Assembly: GCF_036962685.1 (NCBI RefSeq)
Contig: NZ_JBALOP010000014.1
Span: 1 to 64,000 of the forward strand
Direction: 5' to 3'
Length of the DNA stretch: 64,000 nucleotides
From: Ferdinandcohnia sp036962685
GTDB lineage: Bacteria; Bacillota; Bacilli; Bacillales; Bacillaceae_L
Shown here: in pieces, positions 53,356-61,566 of the stretch
How the letters are laid out: each line of letters begins with the position of its first letter
How positions within the stretch are numbered: position 1 is the first letter of the stretch
Program-made: the position numbers and the translations under genes
The notes under the pieces: generated by a model
Told to the model about the DNA's origin: nothing
What the model saw: only the letters and a program-made list of their open reading frames with translations
Databases searched by the model: none

Positions 53356-54780
53356 TTAGAATTGTATGGAAACAAATTTTTCTTCCAAGTACTCCTCTAA
53401 TCCGTATTTTCCACCTTCCCTTCCGATGCCACTTTCCTTCACACCACCAAAAGGAGCTTGTGCCACAACAGGAGTCGGATCATTAATTCCTACAATTCCA
53501 TAGTCAAGTTCCCGCATGATCCTCATTGCTCGACTTAAATCCTTTGTGTAGCAGTATGAAGCCAAACCATATTGCTCATGATTCACCTTCCCAATTACCT
53601 CTTCTTCAGTCGTAAATGAAATAATCGGAGCGACTGGGCCGAAGGTTTCTTCCGTTAGGATTTTCATATTTTCATTAGCCCCAGCAATGACAGTTGGCTC
53701 ATAGAAGCTACCCTTTAATCCCTCCTTAACAACCTGTTTTCCTCCACAAAGGAGTTTTCCATTATGAGAAAGTGCATCCTGCACATGCTCCTCAACCTTT
53801 TCTAATGCCTTCTTATCAATTAAAGGACCCACATCTATGCCTTCCTCCAGCCCATTTCCAATCGTTAACTTACTTACACGTTCGGCAAGCTTTCGACCAA
53901 ACTGATCCGCAATCTTATCCGCAACATAAATGCGGTTTGTACTAATACATGTTTGCCCGCAGTTTTTAAACTTTGTTAGCATAATCCCCTCAACAGCTAA
54001 ATCTAAATCTGCATCCTCAAACACAACAAATGGCGCGTGTCCCCCTAACTCCATGGATACCTTTTTTAGCTGTGGGGCAGAGTCTTGGATCAACTTTTTC
54101 CCAACCTCAGTTGACCCAGTAAACGTAATTTTTTTCACGTCTGGATTACTTGTCATTTCAGCGGCAATTTCGGAAGCAGAACCAATGACTAAATTAACGA
54201 CCCCCTTAGGTAACTCAGCTTCATGAAAACATTCAAAGACTTTAATCGCTGTTAGCGGTGTTGCTGATGCGGGTTTTAAGATCACTGTGCATCCAGCCGC
54301 TAATGCAGGAGCCAGCTTACGAGTAATCATTGCAATTGGAAAATTCCATGGTGTTATGGCTGCTGTTACTCCTACAGGTTCACGTAACACCATTAAATGT
54401 TTATCAGGGTGGGATGGGGTCAGTGTATCTCCATAAATTCGTTTTGCCTCTTCGGCATACCAATCAACATAATCAATTGCAATGCCAATTTCACGGATTG
54501 CTTCTGGAATTGGCTTGCCCATTTCAGATGTCATTACGACAGCAATTTCATTCGTTTTTTCTCGTAAAAGAGCTGCAACCTTTTCAAGGTACTGTCCGCG
54601 TTCCTTCCCCGTTGTCTTTTTCCAAGTTGGAAAAGCTAAAGCTGCAGCAGCTATTGCCTCTTTTGTTTCCTCTGTTCCCCCGAAGGCAACCTCCTGAATT
54701 CGTTCCGATGTTGCCGGATTGTTTACCTGAAGCGTCTTTCCTGAATTCGATTCCTTCCATTCTCCGTTTATATATAACAT
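53356..54780 (-). CDS. gabD: Succinate-semialdehyde/aldehyde dehydrogenase (second GabD-like)
   Basis: 474 residues, ALDH superfamily. ITPWNFPIAMITRKLAPALA, catalytic Cys in CGQTCISTNRIYV and Glu in MELGGHAPFV. Close to the GabD at 39433 but with SNP-level differences throughout, so an older paralogue. It follows the C45 gene by 33 bp and probably belongs to the oxidase-C45-dehydrogenase unit. Substrate may be another aminoaldehyde or semialdehyde. Confidence 0.85.
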   Translation of the reverse strand: MLYINGEWKESNSGKTLQVNNPATSERIQEVAFGGTEETKEAIAAAALAFPTWKKTTGKERGQYLEKVAALLREKTNEIAVVMTSEMGKPIPEAIREIGIAIDYVDWYAEEAKRIYGDTLTPSHPDKHLMVLREPVGVTAAITPWNFPIAMITRKLAPALAAGCTVILKPASATPLTAIKVFECFHEAELPKGVVNLVIGSASEIAAEMTSNPDVKKITFTGSTEVGKKLIQDSAPQLKKVSMELGGHAPFVVFEDADLDLAVEGIMLTKFKNCGQTCISTNRIYVADKIADQFGRKLAERVSKLTIGNGLEEGIDVGPLIDKKALEKVEEHVQDALSHNGKLLCGGKQVVKEGLKGSFYEPTVIAGANENMKILTEETFGPVAPIISFTTEEEVIGKVNHEQYGLASYCYTKDLSRAMRIMRELDYGIVGINDPTPVVAQAPFGGVKESGIGREGGKYGLEEYLEEKFVSIQF

Positions 54781-54813
54781 GGTTCCACTCCTTTTAGATG
54801 TTGGTACATTTTT

Positions 54814-55890
54814 TTACACCTCAAAATACCCATTTAACGAAGGTTTTCCAATACATACCTGCATTGTTCGTTTTGATAGATTCATAATGACAGAGAAGAC
54901 TGTCTCCATTTGACGATGCTCAGGCGCACTCGTATTCACATAATGATTGATCGAATTCGGGTAGTTGAAGGTATCAGAGAACCATTCCTTAAAGCGATTC
55001 TCGTTAATTTCATTACCAGCTCTAATGCTTGCAGAAATCAGTTGTTCTGCTCTATTTTTACGGATCATTGAATCCTCAAATTTATATTCATTCATATCTG
55101 TAAGATGTTTTTGTACTTCAAGTGAACAAATATGATTCGTATGGACAACCACCCCTTCACTGTTTGGAATCATATCCATTCCAAATGGTGAGACCTCAAA
55201 ATTAGCTGCCATTGCCTGCCCATTCTCATCTTCGCTGGCAATAAGGAAATTGGCTGCAGAGGCCATTTGACGGTGTTTAATCTTAGATATAGCTTCATGA
55301 AGTGTATGAGAATTAAGGACACTTCGCAGTCCCAAATGAATCGGAATTTGATTCGACTTTTTATCAGTATGGAGTGCATTCAAACAAACACCAATCCCGC
55401 TACTATTGAATCCGATTTTCCCAATTAATCCGCCCTCGGTTATCATTTTGATTGTGGGCTTATTCTTTTGCTCAATTTCAAGTAGGAGTAAGCTATTTGC
55501 TTGGTCAGATTTCCAATCCCAATTTTGGCCAATAATCGTTTCTTTTGTATGTGGAGGGGTTATTGAAATAGCCGTACAACCATCTGAAAATGGTTTTCTT
55601 CCTGCTAAGGCAATTTCACTTCGAGTATTCAACGCTAAAATATCCTCAAAGCGTACCCCAGCCCCCTTTGCGACTCCTACCATTTCCTCAATTAAGTCAC
55701 GATTATAAGCTTCAATGGCTGGTAAATGTTCCAATGCTATCTGAATAGCTTGCTCCCAGCTAATTTTGCTATATCCGTAGAAAAGAGATTCATACGTATC
55801 AAGACTTTGATGAACCTCATTTTTCCCTTCGCTGCCATGTTTTTCACCAATTTCCTTTGGTGTGCCTGACAACTGGAGTTTTTTTATCAT
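54814..55890 (-). CDS. C45-family autoproteolytic acyltransferase/hydrolase
   Basis: 358 residues of the Ntn-hydrolase family of isopenicillin N acyltransferase. The Gly104-Cys105 pair in SDGCTAISI is the self-cleavage site that frees the nucleophilic Cys. GQNWDWKSDQA, the early GEKHGSEGK and HTNHICS are family features. Members hydrolyse or transfer acyl groups on amides. Its place between a PuuB-like oxidase and an aldehyde dehydrogenase suggests removal of an acyl group from a polyamine intermediate, which is inference. Confidence 0.85.
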   Translation of the reverse strand: MIKKLQLSGTPKEIGEKHGSEGKNEVHQSLDTYESLFYGYSKISWEQAIQIALEHLPAIEAYNRDLIEEMVGVAKGAGVRFEDILALNTRSEIALAGRKPFSDGCTAISITPPHTKETIIGQNWDWKSDQANSLLLLEIEQKNKPTIKMITEGGLIGKIGFNSSGIGVCLNALHTDKKSNQIPIHLGLRSVLNSHTLHEAISKIKHRQMASAANFLIASEDENGQAMAANFEVSPFGMDMIPNSEGVVVHTNHICSLEVQKHLTDMNEYKFEDSMIRKNRAEQLISASIRAGNEINENRFKEWFSDTFNYPNSINHYVNTSAPEHRQMETVFSVIMNLSKRTMQVCIGKPSLNGYFEV

Positions 55891-55931
55891 GTCGACATTC
55901 CTTTCTTGTTGGCTTTTTACTATTGTATGCT

Positions 55932-55948
55932 TGCATATGTTGAGCCTA
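55932..55948 (-). promoter_or_regulatory. Weak sigma-54 element before the C45 gene
   Basis: GGCTCAACATATGC on the minus strand keeps GG-N10-GC but departs from the flanking consensus. Confidence 0.4.
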
Positions 55949-57223
55949 TTATGAGATGGCGTCTTTAACCTTAAAATAGTACTTCATGAGGCCGACTACT
56001 TTCCCGTGCTGACTATAAAACGGGATCGGGCGTAAATCATTTTTTTCAAATGGGTTTTTTCCATTGTTTTCGGAGAGGATATTTCCAGCAAGCAGTTTCC
56101 CCATTAATGTCGACATTGCAGCACCATGCCCGGCATAGCCGAAAGCGAAATGGGTACCGTCGTCAAGCTGGCCAATGTAAGGAAGCATTTCCCTCGTAAA
56201 CCCAACCTTCCCACTCCAGCAAAATTCAACCTTATACTTTTTCAACTCTGGAAATACAGTATTCATCCCCTCTTTCAACTTGAGGTACAGTGGAGATGTA
56301 TCACCACTTAATGACCTGCCAGATCCCCCAAATGCAATCCGATTGTCAGGAGTTCTCCTGAAGTAATAAAGCATGTGCTTTGTATCAAAAATAGCTCTAT
56401 TATTCGGGATTAACGAAGAAACTAGCTCTTCAGGTAATTGTTCCGTAGCAATCATAATGCTTTCAACTGGTATGACACTTCGAGAAATCGTTTTATGTAG
56501 GTTCCCTGAATAGGCATTCGTGACAATCACTAGATGATCGGCAGTAACTTTTCCTTCCTTCGTTTCAATGGTGACTTTACCATTCGAAGCTTTATTGATT
56601 TGAAGTGCCTCCGAATTTTCATAGATGACACCTCCTAATTTTTCTACCGTATCTGCTAACCCGAGTACGTAATTAAAAGGATGATAGGTTGCACTATTTT
56701 CGTCGATACAACCACCGTGATAAAAATTTGTTTTTAATTCTGTTTGTAAATCCTTCTTGTCAATTACCCGAACCTTGTAATTAAAATCTCGTTCTAGTAT
56801 TTCTTGCTCCTCCTTTAACCAGTCGATATGTGTAGACTTATAGGCTGCATAAAGATGACCAGAGCGCTTGAAGGAACATGCAACTTGATTATCCTTACTA
56901 ATTTGTTCAATTAAATCAATGGAATCAAGAGACATTTGTAGCATTTGTTTGGCCGTTTCTAATCCTTTTTTCTTGGCTAATGAGCTCATGGAGTCAATGA
57001 AGCCTGTTAATATTTGGCCGCCATTTCGACCGCTTGCCCCGCTTCCGAGATAGCTTTTTTCAAGTACAATAGTTTTAACGTTTTTCTTTTGTAAATGATA
57101 GGCCGTTGATAGACCTGTAAAACCTCCTCCTATTATGACCACATCACACTCTTGGTTACCGGATATGGATGAGCGTTGTTTTCTCTTATTTGATGTTGCT
57201 TCCCACATTGAAACTTGTATCAA
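55949..57223 (-). CDS. FAD-dependent amine oxidase, PuuB-like (gamma-glutamylputrescine oxidase type)
   Basis: About 424 residues. Dinucleotide motif DVVIIGGGFTGLSTAYHL, then GSGASGRNGGQ, and the C-terminal GYAGHGAAMSTLMGKLLA. These are the DAO-superfamily signatures of PuuB and related oxidases. No gamma-glutamylputrescine synthetase (PuuA) or PuuD is in the window, so the true substrate may be another N-acylated polyamine. Start is probably TTG 57223, nine bases after AGGAGA; GTG 57232 and ATG 57208 are alternatives. Confidence 0.82.
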   Translation of the reverse strand: MIQVSMWEATSNKRKQRSSISGNQECDVVIIGGGFTGLSTAYHLQKKNVKTIVLEKSYLGSGASGRNGGQILTGFIDSMSSLAKKKGLETAKQMLQMSLDSIDLIEQISKDNQVACSFKRSGHLYAAYKSTHIDWLKEEQEILERDFNYKVRVIDKKDLQTELKTNFYHGGCIDENSATYHPFNYVLGLADTVEKLGGVIYENSEALQINKASNGKVTIETKEGKVTADHLVIVTNAYSGNLHKTISRSVIPVESIMIATEQLPEELVSSLIPNNRAIFDTKHMLYYFRRTPDNRIAFGGSGRSLSGDTSPLYLKLKEGMNTVFPELKKYKVEFCWSGKVGFTREMLPYIGQLDDGTHFAFGYAGHGAAMSTLMGKLLAGNILSENNGKNPFEKNDLRPIPFYSQHGKVVGLMKYYFKVKDAIS

Positions 57224-57269
57224 AATGTCCACTCTCCTACACTTTTCCGATTCTCTCTAACATAAATTT

Positions 57270-57287
57270 ATGCAAGTATCGTACCAG
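57270..57287 (-). promoter_or_regulatory. Sigma-54 promoter of the PuuB-like gene
   Basis: TGGTACGATACTTGCA on the minus strand, GG-N10-GC spacing, one change in the -24 half. Confidence 0.85.
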
Positions 57288-57342
57288 GTTATTATTTATA
57301 CAAAAATTCAATGTAGAAATAGAATTTTATTGTGGATAAGCA

Positions 57343-57379
57343 TTATGCAAAAATGAATAAGTTATTCACATGTGCATAA
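57343..57379. promoter_or_regulatory. Putative activator-binding palindrome (UAS) in the puuB/potB divergent region
   Basis: TTATGCA-N4-TGAATAA-G-TTATTCA-N4-TGCATAA, a perfect 37-bp two-tier dyad. It lies 56 bp from the PuuB-side promoter and 48 bp from the potB-side promoter, a normal enhancer distance for sigma-54. Confidence 0.8.
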
Positions 57380-57426
57380 ATACCTTTTTGTTTTCTTACT
57401 CTTTTTTTATTTCATGTAACTTTTAG

Positions 57427-57444
57427 TTGGAATGAATCTTGCAT
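57427..57444 (+). promoter_or_regulatory. Sigma-54 promoter of potB-potC
   Basis: TGGAATGAATCTTGCA, GG-N10-GC spacing, two changes in the -24 half. Confidence 0.82.
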
Positions 57445-57484
57445 ATTAATTAGGTAATCGTTTTTTTGGCTGGAGGGGAAAAAG

Positions 57485-58405
57485 ATGAATAAAGAAGAGT
57501 TATCTACAAGTCAACCGGTCACATTGCACACAAAACGACCGAAAAAGAGGAGGATAAAGAGTACAGGTCCCATTTGGATGCTATCCCCAGTAACATTCTG
57601 GATGATTGGATTTTTATTTATACCAATTGTCTTAATTCTTGTTGTAAGCTTTATGACTAGGGGGACGTATGGTGGTATTGAATACGTCTTTACCTTGGAG
57701 AATTATGCACGTTTTTTTGATTCTCTATATATGAACATTTTGCTTTCATCCATCTTTATGGCAACCGCCACAACTGCCATCTGTATTATTTTCGGATATC
57801 CATTTGCGTACTTGATTGCACGATCTTCACCTAAGTATCGAACTTTGTTATTATTCCTTGTTATCATTCCTTTTTGGACGAACTCACTTATTCGTACATA
57901 TGCATGGATTATTTTGCTGCGTACTGAAGGGGTGATTAACCATCTCCTAATGAGTATCGGCTTGATTTCAGAACCACTTGCATTACTTTATAACAATGGT
58001 GCTATATTGATAGGACTTGTATATACTCTGTTTCCATTTATGGTTCTTCCGTTGTATGCGTCGATTGAAAAGCTAGATAAATCATATTTGGAAGCAGCCA
58101 GTGATTTAGGAGCTAAGGGATGGCAAACCTTTATGAAAATTACACTCCCTTTAACAATGCCAGGTATTGTGGCTGGTTCCTTACTTGTGTTTATTCCAAC
58201 CTTAGGACTCTTTTTCATTCCTGACTTAATGGGAGGAGCAAAGACGATGATGATTGGAAATCTGATTAAAAATCAATTCCTAACTGCAAGGGACTGGCCA
58301 TTTGGAGCAGCGTCGTCCATTATTCTAGTCATTTTAACCATGATTTTAATCTTTGTTTATCTGCGGATTTCAAAAGGAAATAAAGATGACTTGGGGGTGA
58401 TGTAA
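57485..58405 (+). CDS. potB: Polyamine ABC transporter permease PotB
   Basis: 306 residues, six membrane segments. EAASDLGAKGWQTFMKITLPLTMPG is the EAA loop that contacts the ATPase. FIPIVLILVVSFMTRG near the N-terminus is typical of PotB. ATG after GGAGGGG. potC follows after one base. Confidence 0.95.
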   Translation: MNKEELSTSQPVTLHTKRPKKRRIKSTGPIWMLSPVTFWMIGFLFIPIVLILVVSFMTRGTYGGIEYVFTLENYARFFDSLYMNILLSSIFMATATTAICIIFGYPFAYLIARSSPKYRTLLLFLVIIPFWTNSLIRTYAWIILLRTEGVINHLLMSIGLISEPLALLYNNGAILIGLVYTLFPFMVLPLYASIEKLDKSYLEAASDLGAKGWQTFMKITLPLTMPGIVAGSLLVFIPTLGLFFIPDLMGGAKTMMIGNLIKNQFLTARDWPFGAASSIILVILTMILIFVYLRISKGNKDDLGVM

Positions 58406-58406
58406 G

Positions 58407-59189
58407 GTGAGTTCAAGGTTTACAAAATGGTCGTCAATCATCTATGGCGCTCTTATTTATTCGTTTTTGTATTTACCGATTCTCATTTTGATTTTATTTT
58501 CATTTAATAAATCAAAGCTTAACGCTGTTTGGACTGGATTTACGTTCGAGTGGTACGCAAAGCTTTGGTCAAATACGCAGGTATTAGAGGCAGCCAAAAT
58601 TACAATTATCGTTGCGATTGTTTCTACGATTGCCTCAACCATTTTAGGAACGCTCGTATCTGTAGGGATGTACAAATATTATTTCAAAGGAAAATCACTA
58701 CTCGATGGAATGCTTTACATTCCCCTTGTCATGTCGGAAATCGTAATGGGGATTGCATTACTTGCATTCTTTTCGATGGTAAAAATGCCATTAGGAATAT
58801 GGACACTCATTATCTCTCATATTACATTTTGTATTCCATATGTTGTCGTCGTTGTAAGGGCACGTTTGAAAGGATTTGATCGTTCTGTGGAAGAGGCAGC
58901 AATGGATTTAGGGGCTAGTGAATGGCAAACCTTTCGCCTTATTACCTTACCGATTATTGGTCCCGCAATTGTAGCTAGTGCGTTGCTTTCATTTACAATT
59001 TCCCTAGATGATGTAATCGTGAGCTTCTTCGTAGCAGGTCCAGGAAGTACAACACTACCATTACAAATATTTTCAATGGTTCGATATGGGGTTACACCTG
59101 AAATTAACGCATTATCCACATTAATGCTTATCGTTACCCTTGGTGCCGTCATTGCTGGTGAACGGTTGCTGATGAGGAAAAATGGATAG
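58407..59189 (+). CDS. potC: Polyamine ABC transporter permease PotC
   Basis: 260 residues, six membrane segments. EEAAMDLGASEWQTFRLITLP is the EAA loop, and SLDDVIVSFFVAGPGSTTLPL is typical of PotC. Starts GTG at 58407. Paired with PotB; the ATPase PotA is encoded divergently downstream. Confidence 0.95.
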   Translation: MSSRFTKWSSIIYGALIYSFLYLPILILILFSFNKSKLNAVWTGFTFEWYAKLWSNTQVLEAAKITIIVAIVSTIASTILGTLVSVGMYKYYFKGKSLLDGMLYIPLVMSEIVMGIALLAFFSMVKMPLGIWTLIISHITFCIPYVVVVVRARLKGFDRSVEEAAMDLGASEWQTFRLITLPIIGPAIVASALLSFTISLDDVIVSFFVAGPGSTTLPLQIFSMVRYGVTPEINALSTLMLIVTLGAVIAGERLLMRKNG

Positions 59190-59230
59190 AAATTGAAAAG
59201 GGGCAAGTAGTTTTCTAGACTAAATCGGAA

Positions 59231-59276
59231 AAATAAAACCCAAAAATGCTTTTCAGCATTCTTGGGTTTTATTTTG
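59231..59276. terminator. Bidirectional terminator between potC and potA
   Basis: AATAAAACCCAA and TTGGGTTTTATT pair, with AATGC/GCATT inside and T-runs on both strands; the two genes converge here. Confidence 0.88.
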
Positions 59277-59319
59277 TACAATTCTCATCCAAAGTTTGGC
59301 TCAGTTGATAGCACCTTTT

Positions 59320-60399
59320 CTATTCCTTCATAACAACCCCATGGTCAACGCCCCAGGTTAAATATAGATCCTTATTTATGTAGTCCTTTGATTGGGAGCC
59401 TGCTGCTTGTTCATTCACAACAACTTCCTTCCCATTTTCAAGTAACACGACCATTTTTGAAACAGAGCCAACATAAATAAGTTCCTTAAACCTTCCTTTT
59501 AATTTGACAGTGTTCGTTTTTGTGGACTCGTCCCCAACGATTTTAATACGTTCTGGCCGAATCGTGACAAACACTTTTTCTCCAACTTTTAGTCCTTCGT
59601 TCTTTACTTCAATTTCCTTACCACCGAAATCTAAATAGGCATAGCTCTTATCCAGCCTTGAAATTTTTCCTTCAAATAAATTTGTTTCCCCGATAAAATC
59701 GGCGACAAACTTGGTTTTTGGTTTTTCATATATATCAATTGGAGGACCTAGCTGTTCTATGAATCCATTATTCATAACTGCAATCCGGTCCGACATCGTA
59801 AGTGCCTCTTCCTGATCATGCGTCACATAAATAAATGTTATTTTAAGCTGTTGTTGAAGATGCTTCAGTTCAACCTGCATTTGTTTTCGAAGCTTTAGGT
59901 CTAATGCTCCTAGTGGTTCATCTAACAAAATGACTTTAGGATTATTAATTAAGGCCCGTGCAATCGCAATCCGTTGCTTTTGACCACCACTAAGCTGCGC
60001 TGGAGTTCTATTCTCATAGCCCTGTAATCGAACTAGCTCCAACATTTTCGTTACCTTTTCTTTAATTATTCCTTTATCCTCACCTCTCATTTTAAGACCG
60101 AATGCCACGTTATCATAAATATTCATATGCGGAAAAAGTGCATAGCTTTGAAAGACGGTATTAACATTTCGTTTATTTGCGGGTATTCCCTCCACATGCT
60201 TACCATCTAAAAGAATGCTACCTGAGCTTGGCTGTTCAAAACCGGCAATCATCCTAAGTGTTGTTGTTTTCCCACATCCACTTGGGCCAAGTAATGTTAG
60301 AAATTCTCCCTCTTTTACATGTAATGATACATTTTGGACAACCTTCGTTTCCCCAAATTGTTTGTTGATATCTCGTAGTTCGACCATATTAACTGACAT
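59320..60399 (-). CDS. potA: Polyamine ABC transporter ATP-binding protein PotA
   Basis: 359 residues. Walker A GPSGCGKTT (38-46), signature LSGGQKQR, Walker B VILLDEPLGALD and switch His in THDQEEA, then a C-terminal TOBE domain. It energises PotBC. Encoded on the opposite strand from potBC with its own sigma-54 promoter, which is unusual; pot genes usually form one operon. Confidence 0.94.
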   Translation of the reverse strand: MSVNMVELRDINKQFGETKVVQNVSLHVKEGEFLTLLGPSGCGKTTTLRMIAGFEQPSSGSILLDGKHVEGIPANKRNVNTVFQSYALFPHMNIYDNVAFGLKMRGEDKGIIKEKVTKMLELVRLQGYENRTPAQLSGGQKQRIAIARALINNPKVILLDEPLGALDLKLRKQMQVELKHLQQQLKITFIYVTHDQEEALTMSDRIAVMNNGFIEQLGPPIDIYEKPKTKFVADFIGETNLFEGKISRLDKSYAYLDFGGKEIEVKNEGLKVGEKVFVTIRPERIKIVGDESTKTNTVKLKGRFKELIYVGSVSKMVVLLENGKEVVVNEQAAGSQSKDYINKDLYLTWGVDHGVVMKE

Positions 60400-60441
60400 T
60401 CGATTATCCTCCCCCTAGTAGTTTCCCTTTGTAAGTTTTAG

Positions 60442-60459
60442 TTGCAAAAATCATGCCAA
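60442..60459 (-). promoter_or_regulatory. Sigma-54 promoter of potA
   Basis: TGGCATGATTTTTGCA on the minus strand, GG-N10-GC spacing, in the 99-bp gap after potD (second copy). Confidence 0.88.
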
Positions 60460-60498
60460 AAAGGCGGACCCGCTTTAACGAGTCCACCTTTCTCCACA

Positions 60499-61566
60499 CT
60501 AGTTCCCAGCCTTTAATTCACTATAAATACGGTCATATAATTGTGTAGCTTCACCAATATCAAGCGCTTGTTGAACATTTGTAACTTGGTCAAGATCTGG
60601 ATATACGACTTTATTATTTTTCAAATCCTCTGGAAGCAATTTATATGCTTCCATATTTGGGTTCCCATACGGGTATGTTGTGGAGATTAGTTTACTAATT
60701 TCAGGTTGAAGTAGGAAGTCTATAAATTTTTCCGCATTTTCAAGATGCGGTGCGCCTTTAGGAATAACAAAATTGTCATGGAAAACCATTAGGCCTTCTT
60801 CTGGAATAATCGGCACAATAGCTGGATTTTCTTTTTGTGCATTAAATACTTCGGCTGTCCACGCCATTCCTGCTGCAACGTCCCCAGCAATCATCATCGT
60901 TTTCGGTTCTGTATTAAATGCCCTAATATTTGGACGCAGTTCTAAAAGCTTTTCTTTCGCTTCTTCTAATTCTTTTTCGTCAGTCGTATTCATCGAATAT
61001 CCAAGCATTTGCAGAGCAAGCCCAATGACACCACGTTGGTCATCCGGTAATACAATTTTATCTTTAAGCTCCGGTCTAAAAAGATCCTGATACCCTTTTA
61101 TCTCAAAATCCACGAGTTCGGTATTTTGAAATAAAACACCTGAACCCCACAGATAAGGAATAAAATAATCTCCTTCTTTATCAAATTCGGCTGAGGTAAA
61201 CGTTGGATCTAAGTTTTTGACATTCGGGATATTTTCTTTATTTATTTTTTGAATTAATTCCTGCTTCAGTAGGATATCAACGAAAAACGTTGTAGCTACA
61301 GCAATGTCATACTGTGTATTTCCCGCTTGTAACTTCGCCATCATTTCCTCGTTGCTTGAGTATGCGTCGTAATTTACCTTAATTCCGGTTTCCTCTTCAA
61401 ATTGCTGGATGACTTCTTGTGGTAAATATTCCGCCCAGTTAAATAAATTTAATACTTTTTCATCGGATTGCTTAGCTCCGCCTGCTTCTTTTCCTCCGCA
61501 TGCAGATAAAAAGGTCATCGTTAATAAAATAAAAGCAATTGCAAGGAATCTCATTTTCTTATACAT
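60499..61566 (-). CDS. potD: Spermidine/putrescine-binding lipoprotein PotD (second copy)
   Basis: 355 residues. Lipobox FLSAC (Cys23), then LNLFNWAEYLPQEVIQQFEEETGIKV, with YDIAVATTFF and GMAWTAEV. Its ATG directly follows the amidohydrolase stop (TGA-ATG), so the two are coupled. It probably serves the same PotABC importer with a different ligand preference from the first copy. Confidence 0.92.
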   Translation of the reverse strand: MYKKMRFLAIAFILLTMTFLSACGGKEAGGAKQSDEKVLNLFNWAEYLPQEVIQQFEEETGIKVNYDAYSSNEEMMAKLQAGNTQYDIAVATTFFVDILLKQELIQKINKENIPNVKNLDPTFTSAEFDKEGDYFIPYLWGSGVLFQNTELVDFEIKGYQDLFRPELKDKIVLPDDQRGVIGLALQMLGYSMNTTDEKELEEAKEKLLELRPNIRAFNTEPKTMMIAGDVAAGMAWTAEVFNAQKENPAIVPIIPEEGLMVFHDNFVIPKGAPHLENAEKFIDFLLQPEISKLISTTYPYGNPNMEAYKLLPEDLKNNKVVYPDLDQVTNVQQALDIGEATQLYDRIYSELKAGN

